Of a stretch of DNA of 64,000 nucleotides, positions 1 to 11,516 are shown piece after piece (the stretch's first letter is position 1; the number at the start of each line of letters is the position of its first letter). The DNA is taken from positions 62,001 to 126,000 of the forward strand of contig CAJQUW010002005.1 of NCBI GenBank assembly GCA_907163375.1, in the 5' to 3' direction. Source of the stretch: Prostheceraeus crozeri (lineage: Eukaryota; Platyhelminthes; Polycladida; Euryleptidae). A program made the position numbers and the translations under genes. Below the pieces are notes generated by a model. That model was not told where the DNA came from. It did not search any database and was given only the letters and a program-made list of their open reading frames with translations.

Positions 1-2990
1 CACAATGCAAATAGAATAATACTTAAATATTGAGTTGCATTCTCAGTAAAAAAATGGGAACAGACCTGAATAGCTGTAATTTCATCCAATATCAGGAATC
101 ATCGGCAGTCCTAGATCATATCTCTCAACATCGACACATCTCCCTATTTAAAGTTGTAGCCATGCCCGGTATGAAATGGCAACTATTCAGGTCTGCCCCC
201 TTTTTCAACTGAGGATGCCACTCAATATTTAATCATTCTATCACCAGTTACATGTAGACTAAACAATTAATATTACACAAAATGTACATTATGTACGTTT
301 ATATAGGTATGTAAAATATGGAGATGAACGTGATACTAATCTTAGGTCATTTTACCAAGCAGGCCTTTATGTAAGCATGCGGCCTACTTACATGTGTACA
401 TTAAAATTATCCTCTTACATGCATAATTCAATGCAAACATACAGATTCCAAAAATCATAGATTTCAATTTCTATCTGAGTCCCATCAACTAAGCAAAAAT
501 CCAGAAAACGAGCGACCTCAAAATTTTGAAAATTGCCGGCATTAATACTCTATCCACAAATATATCGGTAACATGAAGGATGTGCCTACCTATCCTATAT
601 GTACAATTGTACATATATCATTGAATAATTATGCATTCACTTCGTCTTCTTTTGATATGCACCGGTATACGAGTATATCTCCACATAGCCTTGTTTTACG
701 GCTTTTTGTTTCAGCGTTATCCGACATGCGCCAATTATGTAGAGTGGCGTTCTATAAATGAGCACCACAATCGCTATGTAGAGATAGGTCAGAGATAATG
801 AATTGTTTTTCTAAGCAGAGAATGCATGTAATGATATTAGGTAAATTATTTAGCTGACTCTCGTTCTACTGTCATGCTCGTAATTAGGGTTGTGTGCTAG
901 CCGCACCTGTGCGCACCTTTAAAAACTTTAAAAGGTTACGCTGAAGCAAGAAGTAAAGCCGTAATAGAATTTTTCTCTATCTAGATTTTCCAGTGATAAT
1001 TGATTAGGACTTGAAAACTTTCAGAAAGTTTCATTTCTTTTAAAATTAAGGCAAAATAGATTTTGCAGCGATCATTTACAAAGAAATTAGCAGACTCAAC
1101 TTTGAATTCAAAGTAACATCAATTTTGTTTAAACTTTGGAAAATTATTTCAATGCGAGTACCAATTTACTTACATACACATGTTCTATTGGATAACACTG
1201 GGTTAGTGGAGAGTGCAAAATTTCTATCACACAAAAAACAGAAATAATTATGTACTAAATGCTGCATGAATGGTTGTCAATTCAACAAATTGTAACTTGG
1301 TATATACGACGTTGTTTATATCATTATCAAGGCATATCAGAAAACGAAGAATATGTCGATAAGAAGATTCAAAATATTAACACAAATTGCAGGTAAAGAA
1401 GAGAAGGAAAATATGCCGAAACGTGCAGTAGGCTCACTCATTGTTTTCGACAACGTCTGTGCTAAACTGATTGATGATTTTCGGCATACGAGCTACTGAG
1501 CCACGCAACCCAGTAAAATATATGGTTGGGTCGACGATTCCTAGATGAATTCTCGAAACGATCATGTCGTAGAGACGGTCGTATAGAATCATTTATAAGT
1601 TTAGAGGGACTTCATTGTCTTACATAGATTTGCAAAAATCACAACAATTGTATATTTGAATCATCTAACAATATTTATTACAACCATTTATGGTATACAA
1701 ATACTTGCTTGAATAATGTTTTTGTGAATTTAATAAATTTGGAACTTTTAGCTGATCAGATTAAATTTAACTCATTGCTATACTTGCCTAATATGCATAC
1801 CATACTAGGTACTTAAAAATGTAACACTTTCATTAAACCTTGATGAGAAGCGTAGTTTTCAAATTGGGTTACTAAAAGCAAACATTCATGTACTGGCAAG
1901 TCTATTGCACTAATTTATAATTCAAATATAAATTGCCTGACATTTTCAAAACTATCCCTCTGCCAATCCGTCACAGAGGAGTGGACCCAGCTGTGTGTTT
2001 TTACTAAGAATCTTTGAAAAAGGAAATCGAAGCATTTGGATATGATCGGAAGGGTATGCCAAACAACTTGCATGAGGAAGCGAAGTTAGAATGTTCTCAA
2101 CAGCGATTGCTTCTGCTCTTAGACTGCCCACTATAATGATGATATCACGACGCAGATGAAATAGAATAGCAATACACTACTGAGATAGAAGGACAAGCAA
2201 ATCTATCTATCCCACAGCTGTGACGTCAGCCGGATTGAAGCAAAGTAAAGGTGAACAAACATGACGCATGTTTTCTATTTTCATCGTCAGCATAATATTA
2301 TTTTGCCTGAATTTCTTCATCAAATCCGATTGCATGACATTTAATGATACATAACTATGGCACTCAGTGTTGGGTATGTTCTTAAGCGTGCTTGTTATGC
2401 TAACAAATTAACATACTTGTTAACGGATCAAGTGGAAATCCAAATCTGTCAGTGCTGTGTATGAATAACAGGAATTCGACTTTGCACTTTTATTTAATAT
2501 ATTAGGAATAAAAGATTCAGAATAGTCTGTTCACAAAATTGTCCTGAACTTCAATTTTGGTAAATCTGTCTCAGGGAGAGTCACTAAATCGAAATTTAAT
2601 AACAGAAACGCTCTCACACAATCATCAGCGATGAATGGGACGGAAAAGGTCACTCCTGTAAATCAGAGCAAAACAGACTGCCTCATTTTTTACTTAAACT
2701 GTTCTACGGATCCAGTCCCTAAAGAAATTGATTGATGACAGAATAGACATCCGGTCGAAAAAATTCTGTTCAACTTTGTTGCAAAGATTTCCAAATAATG
2801 CCAAGTCGAATCCATGAGAAGCGACAGGCTTCGCCTTTTCTCCTTAGTGTGAGTGATGCGATAAATGTATAAGGAGTATTGCGGAACAATCGGAGGTCGC
2901 GGTTGCAGAAACAAGCTGATAGAAATTGCAGAACAGGTGCAGAAAAACTGTCGCAGAATGTCGGTAACCAAGCAGGAAGGAGTTACGAGG
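1..2990. other. Gene-free stretch, no recognised repeat
   Basis: No open frame here has the length, family resemblance or splice signals of an exon. Short open frames at 30-212 and 573-761 look like chance. The DNA is AT-rich. One palindromic regulatory-like word, an E-box joined to a CRE (CAGCTGTGACGTCA), lies at 2215-2228 and recurs inverted at 8886-8899. Unannotated repeats cannot be excluded. Confidence 0.5.
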
Positions 2991-2999
2991 TAGAAGAAG

Positions 3000-3840
3000 C
3001 ACTGCATAGCAGAAAAACCGATATTGCTTGCTTGTAAGATACTAAATCGAGAGGAAATAGAGCCAGAGAGATCGGTCATGGATACAAACTTCTCTCCTGT
3101 GGTTAGTCGGTCGGGAACGGAGCATGCCTGACAATTCAGCAGGATCTACTGACCTATGCCACTGACTATGGAAATCGAGGTTAGAAGGATCAATGACAAG
3201 ATCATGTGGGCAATCAAGTCTGCAGATGAAGCTTCTCAGAAGGTGTGGACTATCATATCTGCACACGCCCCTCAGAATGGTACAGATGTGAAGAAAAGAC
3301 AGCTTTCATCGAAATTTATGAGGACATATTTGCTGATCTCGACCGAGACACCAATACTTGGGCAAGGGACATGAGCCCATCAATGAGATATGATGAGCTA
3401 TTTCATAATGAGCTGTGATGTTTGTGTTGTTGGTAAGGCCTCTGTGGCATTGCGTCAGGTGGGACTTTCAAAGACAAGGAATTTTGATAGTGGATTGAAA
3501 AAGTTCAAAATGCCTTGAAAGCAAAGAGGCTTAGAGTGTCTCCCAGCCTTTATGCATAGAAATAGAGACCTGGTTTGGACATCTGCTCAGAAGACCGGAA
3601 GACAATGTCTACAAGTCTGTTTAAAACCGAGAGCTTGATCTTCGAAGAGAGGGAAGACAACAAGAGCTGGGCAACTGTGGTGCAGAATGGGGTAGGCCTA
3701 TGGGTCAGTCTTCTCTTATCGAAGGCATGGCCGTCGTTGGAAACCAGAGGAAGTAACGAGCCAAACTGCCACACCGTGCTATCTGATCATCCAGGAGGCT
3801 GAAACTGAACCGAACCCAGCCAATGCCACCAATGTGTGGA
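3000..3840 (+). mobile_element. RTE-like LINE fragment, internally deleted
   Basis: Broken non-LTR retrotransposon. Around 3015-3370 the plus strand translates to endonuclease motifs of RTE-type LINEs: DIACLQDTK, then RRINDKIM and IISAHAPQNG (3156 onward). From about 3555 it shows the C-terminal motif FGHLLRRPEDN, the same words as the LINE copy at 12944-13229. The reverse transcriptase that should lie between them is almost entirely missing, so this is an internally deleted and frameshifted remnant. The 5' edge is uncertain. The 3' edge is taken where similarity to the second copy (GAAACTGAACCGA...CCA) stops. Confidence 0.65.
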
Positions 3841-3988
3841 GCTTTATAAAGACCATTTTTGACATGACATCGAATAGAAACGATCGCTGTGAGGCACCGA
3901 TCTCAGTCAGTGATCTGAAGAATATCAAATTAAAGCTTTCATTTTCAGCGAGGAGTGAAGCAAATGCATTGCCTTAAGAACACTGATG

Positions 3989-4722
3989 GTCCGGCATCCA
4001 GATCGAGTTTCTGCAGGGAAGGAGGCCGAAAATGATGATTTCACAGAATGATGTGCATGGACCCTGTCTGGTGCTACGAATCTGCGCGTCTACCGAGTTC
4101 TAGTTAGTTCCTCTTCTTGTCAGACACGATCAAAGAAAAATACATGTCAATCTTATGCGACATAGAATGCAGTTTTTTAGTGAAAGTGAAATTTTATGTG
4201 TCTTCTCCTATCAACTAAAAATACCAAGTCTAGAGCCCTAATTTCTGAAATGGGATGACTTCAGGTCATTTCATATTATGTACATGATATAATCATGCTT
4301 CTGATCAGCGATGTATCCGAGAATGTGGTCTAATGTGGATGAAGTGGGCCAAACATGCTGGCTTTTGCCAGCAATGAGTGGCTTGCAAAATCTGAATGCG
4401 TGCAGATTCATAGACAAGGGTGCATGAACATGACAAGAAATTACCTGAAGGCATCCCATGTTAGAAATTCGGGATCTAGATTTAGTACTTTTTATTTGAT
4501 AAGAGAAAACACAGAAAATTTCACTTTTCAACTGCAATCTGTGTCCCATTGGATTAACTGTTTTTCTTTGATCGTGTCTGACAGGAAGATGAATTAACTA
4601 GAACGCGGCAGACGCGCAGTTTCGTCGTAGGCATAATCATGGCATATAGAAGGCGTACTTCATTCTGTGAAAGTCTCATTTTCGGCCTCCTTCCCTGCAG
4701 AAACTCGTTCTGGCTGTCGGAT
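3989..4722. mobile_element. Long-inverted-repeat foldback element, copy 1
   Basis: The two ends are imperfect inverted complements over about 250 bp: GTCCGGCATCCAG at the left and the inverse CTGGCTGTCGGA at the right, both followed inward by the CTGCAGGGAAGGAGGCCGAAAAT motif or its complement. The middle is about 200 bp of non-repeated sequence. Open frames inside it (4271-4549 minus, 4355-4597 plus) mirror each other across the arms and are not genes. It is the same family as 11517-12230, with partial copies at 61137 and 62121. No transposase is encoded, so it would be a non-autonomous DNA element. Confidence 0.75.
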
Positions 4723-4995
4723 TATGATGGCACCTGTTCCCAAGCTTGAAATTTTCGCATCATTACGATATAGAGCATTGACAGCCACTGGAAGCCACCA
4801 TTCTATGCCACTTGTCATAACAGCGCGTGTCCACAGCTAAATTGAGTTTTCAATGTATGAAATTCTTCAATGCTAGTCCTTCAATATATGAAATTGGCGG
4901 ATATCTATGGTGTGACGACATGCAGAAATTCTTTGGTAGCGAGAATCTGACATTGATTAGCATTGCACCTTTTCTTATTTTTACACATGTGTGAT

Positions 4996-6176
4996 TAGGG
5001 AGTCAAGCGGTTAATTATAAATTAACCGGTTAACCGACGAGAAATTAACCGGTTAACCGGTTAACCGATGTAATACTAGTAATAGATGTTTTTCAATTCC
5101 ATGTGACTATACAAGGCTTATATAGTCGCACTGAGTATAGTATATGAGTATATGCATGTTTACCTGTTATACCAGTTGAGTAAGCTCGCTTACTTTATGG
5201 ACATAAACATTTTCTACTGATTGCTTGTAGGTCTACTTCCTTAATATTTTATTTTCAAGAATACTGTTATATTTTAGTATACCCTCGTGAATATTTGAGT
5301 TTATTCCGTCTGGCTAACTTGAACCTAAAATCAATTTCACGGAATGTGCCTAATTCCATGTTAATTATTCAAAATAATAAATTATAAAATCTAAATCCAC
5401 TAATGATAATAATAAAGTATATTTTACCATAAAATCTGTACAAAACATTCAATGTGAGGTACCAGTATGGTAATTCACAACTTATATAGGATGTGGCCAG
5501 ATAATATAAAAACAACGGCTACACAAAGCTATCTTTAGGTTACTAATATATTTATGTTATTATTGATACATCAATATTAATATGTTGAATTCCTTGTAGA
5601 TGGTCATGTGTAGAAGACATCAATTAGAATTACTTTTTCCTAATGCAAGATCATTTGATATTCCTCTACTTTTAAATTACTTATAATGAGCCAAGACTTA
5701 TCACAATTGATGTGGTTAGGTAACTCATCACAAGTAACAATATACCCGGTAGGCTATATCATTAGTCTCTATTGCTAATCAAAACATCAATCTTATCTGG
5801 AATTAAAACTTCCTTGTTATCATAATGGAATGGATCTTGGATGATCAGATATCAACTATTGTAACAAAAAAATATACGTATAAGAGTATTTTATCAAAAC
5901 CAATTGTCTGGGAAAACGAAGAAATCAGGTAGAGTTATTGTGATGCAGAAAAACGATGGCTTCTGCTGTTTCGAGTCTCACTCCCTTTCCAGGAAATTAT
6001 TATTTGGCAATAGCTTACATCAGCAATGAGATATTATCGAAATTGGAAAATGAAAACTAAAGCAATGTAGTTGCAATGTAGCAGAAAAGTTGGGAAAGCG
6101 TCGGTTAACCGATTAATTATTTTTTAACCGGTTAAATTTAATTAACCGGTTAACCGGTTAACCGCTTGACTCCCTA
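4996..6176. mobile_element. Non-autonomous hAT-type element with TTAACCGG subterminal repeats
   Basis: The terminal inverted repeat is TAGGGAGTCAAGCGGTTAA at the left (4996-5014), with its exact complement ending at 6176. It is flanked by perfect 8-bp duplications TGTGTGAT (4988-4995 and 6177-6184), the size expected for hAT. Inside each end lie several copies of the palindromic word TTAACCGGTTAA (about 5025-5066 and 6104-6160). The 1.1-kb interior is AT-rich with no recognisable transposase. The exact TIRs and exact target duplication suggest a fairly recent insertion. hAT assignment rests on the 8-bp duplication and terminal sequence. Confidence 0.85.
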
Positions 6177-6290
6177 TGTGTGATTATAATTCTAGCATTA
6201 CAAAAGTTTGTATAATATGTTTAGCTTTCAATGCATTTTTTAGAAATTGGCCATCTCTACAATTAAGCAAGTAATTCACTATTATTTAAA

Positions 6291-6477
6291 TTACCAGTCA
6301 TGGCTTTCTTCCGTACACCCTTGCAATATTGATTGAAGATTTATAACTTTCCTAGCATCGTGCTTGTCATATTTAAGCAGATAGTGGTGCATCCTAGCGT
6401 TTTCTATTAAAACACAGCACGGTTTACAATCGACAGATGCAGTGGCATTGGTAGGATTTTTGCAGATGCTTTGGAAG
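6291..6477 (-). CDS. Possible small gene, exon 2 (hypothetical protein C-terminus)
   Basis: Second exon of a tentative two-exon minus-strand gene. It follows a possible acceptor (CGTATTATGAG before 6477) that is weak in pyrimidines next to the AG. With exon 1 it completes an Asn codon and then reads 61 residues to a stop at 6291-6293. The stretch has a cysteine-rich patch (VDCKPCC) and a basic, charged tail (LLKYDKHDARK). No domain is recognised. The implied intron (6478-6545) is only 68 bp. The gene could equally be two chance open frames. Confidence 0.35.
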
Positions 6478-6545
6478 CTCATAATACGAAACATTGAAAA
6501 GAAATAACACAACATCAGGATACATGAAAAATTCACTCCACTTAC

Positions 6546-6748
6546 TTTTCAAAGTAATGGATAGACTGGTCCCGATACAACAAATTGTCTAAAACATCTC
6601 GCGGGAATGAATTTGAAGCGACTGGAGCTGTATGAGGACGTAATGAGCTACATAGAGGACGATGCGTTTTGATGCTCTGCAAGCATGCATACCATCTGTC
6701 AGAGGAGAATGAAAGGGGAGTTTTCGATATTAAGAGCTTGACAGACAT
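6546..6748 (-). CDS. Possible small gene, exon 1 (hypothetical protein N-terminus)
   Basis: The open frame begins at an ATG (6746-6748) and runs 67 codons plus two bases (MSVKLLISKTPLSF...) into a strong donor, GAAAA|GTAAGTGG, at 6545/6546. The phase matches exon 2, giving a 129-residue product. It has no signal peptide, membrane segment or known motif. It sits 670 bp downstream of the RBR ligase stop, on the same strand. Support is the donor quality, phase agreement and lack of repeat similarity; there is no homology evidence. Confidence 0.35.
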
Positions 6749-7172
6749 GGAGATCGGGTCATGCGGGAGTTAAGCTGCTTTATGTTTTATGATTGTTCAC
6801 AGATCGCTGTCACCCTTATCCACATATATATTTTCGTTTTATGCGACATATAACAATGAGCATACTTGCTATCAACATACAAGTAAGCAGAACACGTGCC
6901 TATGATTGTGTAGTAGCATTTTGTATGTACCGAATCAGTCAACAAAAGTTTTCACTTGGGATTCGTTGGTTATTAAAATCATATGACATAATTCGATGTA
7001 GCTATACAATTATAGTTGCAATTTTATAATAATATTGATGCAAATGTAATGAAAAAAGTTGAGAATTCTATGCAACTTCAGGCAGCTAATAATTTGACAT
7101 TTTAGACGCATTTGCTGTCATCAGACTATTTCTTGAAGTGTTGAGAACTACAGAAAACACACTGTTCGTCAT
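6749..7172. other. Spacer between the possible small gene and the RBR ligase gene
   Basis: AT-rich and without a convincing exon. A plus-strand open frame at 6793-7029 has no family resemblance. Confidence 0.4.
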
Positions 7173-7178
7173 TTTATT
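7173..7178 (-). terminator. Candidate polyadenylation signal for the RBR ligase gene
   Basis: TTTATT on the plus strand reads AATAAA on the coding strand, about 240 bases downstream of the stop codon. It is the nearest canonical hexamer noticed; no transcript evidence is available. Confidence 0.35.
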
Positions 7179-7418
7179 GGGCAATCAAATTTGGCACGGC
7201 AAATTTGAAAATTAGTTGCTAATAAAATTACAAATTTATAACATAATGGAAGACACTTCATAATATGATTCTCCCAATACACAAAAGGCATCACAACTCT
7301 GATATATTTTATCATACTACTTTGGAATGGAGTAATTAATTTCTGAACGTTTCTGTGTACGGCAAGTGATCAGAATACCTGAAACTATAATTAACAAAGA
7401 GATTTTAATATCTAAATA

Positions 7419-8483
7419 TCAATCGCCATTGACATCGGCCTCGCTGTCGGTATCATCGCCATATTCATCAATGTTTGGCCAAGAATTTGATGCAAAAGGT
7501 GAATTTTCGTCTTCGCCATTATTGAAATGTTGTGGTATGTAAGGAGCACACAGAACAATACAAGGAGAACAAATGATTGCGAAAGGAGCACAAATGAGAG
7601 CCAATGTTCCCAGCCCACAAACAAGGCACACTGCTTGAAATCTATAGAGATGTATCATACCACGAGGATATCCCAAAGAATTTCTGCAAGGTCCACTTTC
7701 ATAATGTCTTAGAAAAAAGTCGTGATCCAAACTTGCAAGACAAACCCAACAAAAGGAATGTCCGCAGCGAGCGCACTTCATATGAGAACAACCCTCTTGC
7801 TTCTCTATGGGAACTCCACACTTCGGACACCTTTTCACGTTCGGTTTTGATTCGGTATTGTCTGACACCATTGACATAGCTGGATCGGACTCCCTGTTAT
7901 TCGTCAACGTCTCGACCAAAATATCGTCTTGATAGAACTGAGCATGCATTAGCCGGTCGTTAGCAGCATCCTCGTTTTCTGATGACTGTGGTTGTTTTGT
8001 AACATGAATATCTTCAGGACATTGTCCTTCTTTACCATGCCATCTGTCACGGCACAGTGAGCAGAATTTGTATCCACATTCAACACAGCGAATGGCTCGA
8101 GCGCCGAGACGTCCTGATGAATGACACACTGCATCACAGCCTGGTCGAGGGCAAAATGACCGAGCGGGATCCATTAATACTGAATTTTCATGACATAATC
8201 GAATGTAACGCACGTATGTTTGCGAATCAACGATGGATTTCACCTCTCGACGAAGTATTTGCGTATCATGCTTTCCCGGACATTTGAGTCGCTGAATAGT
8301 GCGTCCATCTACATTAATTTTGATCAATTGTAAAAGACATGCACGACAGAATGCGCAGCCACACAATTTGAGAGAGAATGATTCTGATTGTGGAATGGTA
8401 AGAAGACATATACTGCACTCTACATCCATATTTGGATTGACATTTTCCTCTTCAGCATCCATGAATACCAAAGCGTTGTCCAT
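7419..8483 (-). CDS. RNF144: RBR-type E3 ubiquitin ligase, RNF144-like, intronless
   Basis: This 354-residue protein has the RING-IBR-RING2 order of RBR ligases. RING1 runs from C23 (CSICLL) through C41/C43/C46/C49 to about C68. The IBR lies near residues 111-155 (CPRPGC, CVECGYKFCSLC). RING2 runs from C219 (CPKCGVPIEKQEGCSHMKC) to C248. C232 in the QEGC motif is the expected catalytic cysteine that accepts ubiquitin from the E2. A hydrophobic segment at about 280-313 matches the single C-terminal membrane anchor of the RNF144 group, followed by an acidic tail. RNF144 proteins are membrane-linked ligases; substrates cannot be read here. The linker between IBR and RING2 (about 156-215) is long and acidic. 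The whole gene is one open frame, so a retrocopy origin or lost introns are possible. The start is the first ATG, and the frame is intact. Confidence 0.88.
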   Translation of the reverse strand: MDNALVFMDAEEENVNPNMDVECSICLLTIPQSESFSLKLCGCAFCRACLLQLIKINVDGRTIQRLKCPGKHDTQILRREVKSIVDSQTYVRYIRLCHENSVLMDPARSFCPRPGCDAVCHSSGRLGARAIRCVECGYKFCSLCRDRWHGKEGQCPEDIHVTKQPQSSENEDAANDRLMHAQFYQDDILVETLTNNRESDPAMSMVSDNTESKPNVKRCPKCGVPIEKQEGCSHMKCARCGHSFCWVCLASLDHDFFLRHYESGPCRNSLGYPRGMIHLYRFQAVCLVCGLGTLALICAPFAIICSPCIVLCAPYIPQHFNNGEDENSPFASNSWPNIDEYGDDTDSEADVNGD

Positions 8484-9932
8484 TAATGCACACTTAGAAT
8501 TTTCTCACTATCACTCAGGTCAGCATGTGGTATGAAGTACAAAATGAAACCAATTGACAGAGGGAAAATATTGCTGTAAGAAGATCAGTTTTGGGTAACG
8601 CATAAACAACAAAACGGAACTACAGAGCTATGACTCTACAACCGTCTATGAAAGTTGTCAGTGTCGCATAAATCCTCACACTGATGTGACGTAGTATTGT
8701 AGCAACAATATCGTAGCAGAATTGTTAAGCCAGTTACATCTCAGTGTATTCCGATCGTTACTGGCTGCGATCGACAATTGATCATGTACAATTAAAGTCA
8801 CTTGTCAATAGAGTAACCGGCGCAGAATGAACGGCAACGAAATATTTGACAGTGTTTCCGCAATCAGTCAATGTTTGTGTATTCATGACGTCACAGCTGT
8901 CTGTTTATAAATATTGACACAAAATTATTAACATATATTGAACTACTAATTGACCAATGCCGATTGTCTTTCGTTCGGTCTTCTGCCGTTGAAAAAATCT
9001 AGAAATGAAGTTTCTTGCCTGATTGGTAATGCCAGACAGTGCTGCACTGCATCGATGATGTTACTGGGGATTCGTACTTGTGAGTTGTGTGACGAATTCG
9101 TATTTCTGCTTACCATTTGATTCCTTATCTAATCATAATGTTGGAGACGGCAACATCTTTCGAATCAGAAGTTGCTTTATGCATGATGCTTTTTACTGCC
9201 AGCTCTCTCAGACATCAAACGCATAACACCGATAAGGAAGTCGTAATGGCATAAATTTATCGGTACTTTAAGCAATGGAAATTTTAATTGTGTAGGAGGA
9301 ATAGAAAAACAGCGCATTTCCCGAATTTTGCTATTTCTATTGAAACCTCATACCTCTAGGATGTCCATGATCATACCTTGATACAGTCAAGGGAATCAGC
9401 AATACCATGAGTTATCTCTTTATTACCATAGTCATACCAAGGAATCTTGGATAATGATACTGCGCTATGGCCATGGAGATCTAGAAATCAATAAGACAGG
9501 ATGAAATTCGTTCATTTCAGTAGGCACCACAGAATCAGATTGTTGAAATCTTTCATTTTACTATAATGCATGATTTTGTAAGGATTTCTATGTGCACAGG
9601 CTAATAAGTTCCACGAAGCAGGTAATTATTTTCCTAATTGGAAGATCTCATTCGCACTCCTCCGATCAAGACTGCTATATGTGTGAGAGGTTCCCGAACA
9701 CTATGGTCTAAGACACTGTCTGTTGAGCCGACAGATATTGATTTATCTGAAGCCTGCTCTTTGGTGCCGGCACAATCCCATGAGTAGCCTCGTTTCTGTT
9801 TTGTGACCTTCATATACTAGTATCAGCATACCAGGCTCTTGTAACTTTTGTAACTCCTGTATCTTTCCTGTACATAGCTTTGTAAGGCGCTTGTATTAAC
9901 TTTCAGAATAAAAGTTATTGTTCCTATTGGAA
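8484..9932. other. Upstream region of the RBR ligase gene, no second gene seen
   Basis: Presumed promoter side of the minus-strand ligase gene. It contains the CRE-like site at 8886-8899. Otherwise AT-rich DNA with no supported exon or recognised repeat. Confidence 0.45.
8886..8899. promoter_or_regulatory. CRE plus E-box composite site upstream of the RBR ligase gene
   Basis: TGACGTCACAGCTG joins a full CRE palindrome (TGACGTCA, the CREB/ATF consensus) to an E-box (CAGCTG). It lies about 400 bp upstream of the ligase start codon. The same 14 bases occur in inverse orientation at 2215-2228. A regulatory role is inferred only from motif and position. Confidence 0.3.
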
Positions 9933-10140
9933 ATTATTAACCTGGTGCAGACTTCTATGGAAAAAGTCATGCATTATAACAAATAATGCGTAGATTTCTT
10001 CGGTCATTATTTGTCATAATAACCTCGAGCCTTCGGCTCTCGGTAATTATAGCAAATAATGACCTCAAATCTATGCATTATCTATTACATAATGCATGCT
10101 ATCGTGTAGCTTTCTAAGCTTATGTCTACAGGTTAATAAT
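9933..10140. mobile_element. Inverted-repeat MITE with hairpin centre
   Basis: The ends ATTATTAACCTG and CAGGTTAATAAT are perfect complements. An inner inverted repeat of about 45 bp per arm (ATAATGCGTAGATTT... against ...AAATCTATGCATTAT) surrounds the core CTCGAGCCTTCGGCTCTCGG. Nothing is encoded. A partial relative with the same left end lies at 19553-19626. Superfamily is unknown. Confidence 0.65.
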
Positions 10141-10207
10141 TGCCAGTTAGCATTATTTTATCTGAATAATGAAGTAATAGCATCATTTCAAAGTTTTAGA
10201 AAATGTT

Positions 10208-11119
10208 TTGCGAGATCACTTTCTTCAAGCAGTTTTTGGAGACAAGTTTTTCACAAGTGAACGTGAACTATTTTGCAATTCAACACGTAATGCTGGCATT
10301 GGATTATGTAACCCCTTCATCGAATCCGATCTAAACTTCATTTCCTCTAAAGAAGTTATGTCAGCGATGTCCAGTTCCATAAAACATCAAGACGAACATT
10401 TTGATTTAGCAGAACATCTTGTGAAGATAAAATCCTCAAGAAGAGATGCTAGAGCCGCCAGGCAAAAAAAAGAAAAATCGAACTGAAGGATAGCATATAA
10501 TCCGTCGTGTAGCTGAGTTTAAAACAGTGATTGCCGTTCAGTTTTCATAAATTCGATTTATCTGCAAAAGAATTTCGAGACGGATTAGCTATTCGATATG
10601 CTGGTCCCATTAAAGAGCTTCCTTCTGTTTGTGATGGATGCGGAGCTGCATTTTTCCGCTAGCCATGGTATCAGTTGCAAGAAAAGGTGTTTGGTAATAC
10701 AGCGGCACAATGAAATCCGCGATGTTGTCGGTGATCTAGCTTCTTTAGCATTTGGTGATCGAAACCTGATCAAAGAACCCGTTATAAAAGAAACTGATGA
10801 AAATCCTTGCAGTCTGGCAGGATTAAGAGCTGATGTTCTAGTAATGCGTGTTTGGTCCTCGCAGACTCCCGCGTTATTCGACATTCAGGTAACTAACCTT
10901 GACGCCGAGTCATGCTCTAACAGACCTGTAAAAGAAATTTTACGCATGGCAGAGCAAAGGAAAGAAAATGAATATAAAGACACCTGCAAAGATCTTCGAA
11001 GTGATTTTAGTCCCCTTATTTTTCAATGCAATGGCCTCTATGGATCTCAGACAACATCATTCATCAAAGCTCTATCGATGAGGTTGTCTAGAAAATGGCA
11101 ACACGACTATGGGCAGTAA
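10208..11119 (+). pseudogene. Degenerate C-terminal region of a reverse-transcriptase-linked element protein
   Basis: The translation resembles a protein tail that I recall following reverse transcriptases in many invertebrate repeat elements. The first part (10208-10486) has GIGLCNPFIESD. The second has RYAGPIKELPSVCDGCG, then HGISCKK, RHNEIRDVVGDLASLAF (about 10710-10750), and a DV...LFDIQVTN stretch. The Cys/His spacing suggests a zinc knuckle. The D...DIQV pattern could belong to a nuclease-like fold, but that is inference. The copy is broken and no element ends are visible. The family's class is not certain from memory. A companion N-terminal-side fragment lies at 16020-16735. Confidence 0.5.
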
Positions 11120-11396
11120 AATCATTTTGAGAACAAAAATCATGCTTGCCCTAATTAGATGCGACAGTCATTGTCTTCGCGGCTCGAGAATCAAGTGGGC
11201 AAGTGAATTAGGGTTTGAACTTTTGAAGATGGTGCTGGAATTCCACTATTTCTTCAAGTTTGACTTACCTGTCTTTTCTCTATAACTTCTTTAATGATGT
11301 TTTCCTCTGATTTTTGTAATTGTTGCTTGTGAAATAAAACTCACTGATAATTGTCAGTTTCAATAAAGTTTCTTAAAAAATTTCCCACAATCAGGT

Positions 11397-11480
11397 CGCC
11401 ATATAGCACCAGGGACATCTGTGATTAATATAAAATATCTAAGGGACGCTCAACTCCCAAGGTCCCGGTGACTTTAGCAT
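11397..11480 (+). repeat. Repeat a of a four-copy alternating set
   Basis: The core GGGACATCTGTGAT followed by ATATCTAAGGGACGCTCAAC recurs inverted at 14035-14135 and, more diverged, at 15565-15650 (plus) and 16995-17095 (minus). Copy a also shares GGTGACTTTAG with b on the inner side. It may be the left terminal repeat of a unit ending at b. Confidence 0.6.
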
Positions 11481-11516
11481 ATGTTTGATAAATGACGATG
11501 GTGTGTGCTTATCTTA

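Noticed and set aside
4271-4597. Overlapping frames on both strands near 4.4 kb
   Set aside because: They mirror each other across the arms of the foldback element.
7527-8535. Plus-strand open frames opposite the RBR ligase gene
   Set aside because: They are antisense shadows of the 354-residue ligase frame and have no family resemblance.
2215-8899. A 6.7-kb transposon bounded by the inverted CAGCTGTGACGTCA words
   Set aside because: Similarity stops at 14 bp, there is no target duplication, and the span contains a host gene and other complete elements.
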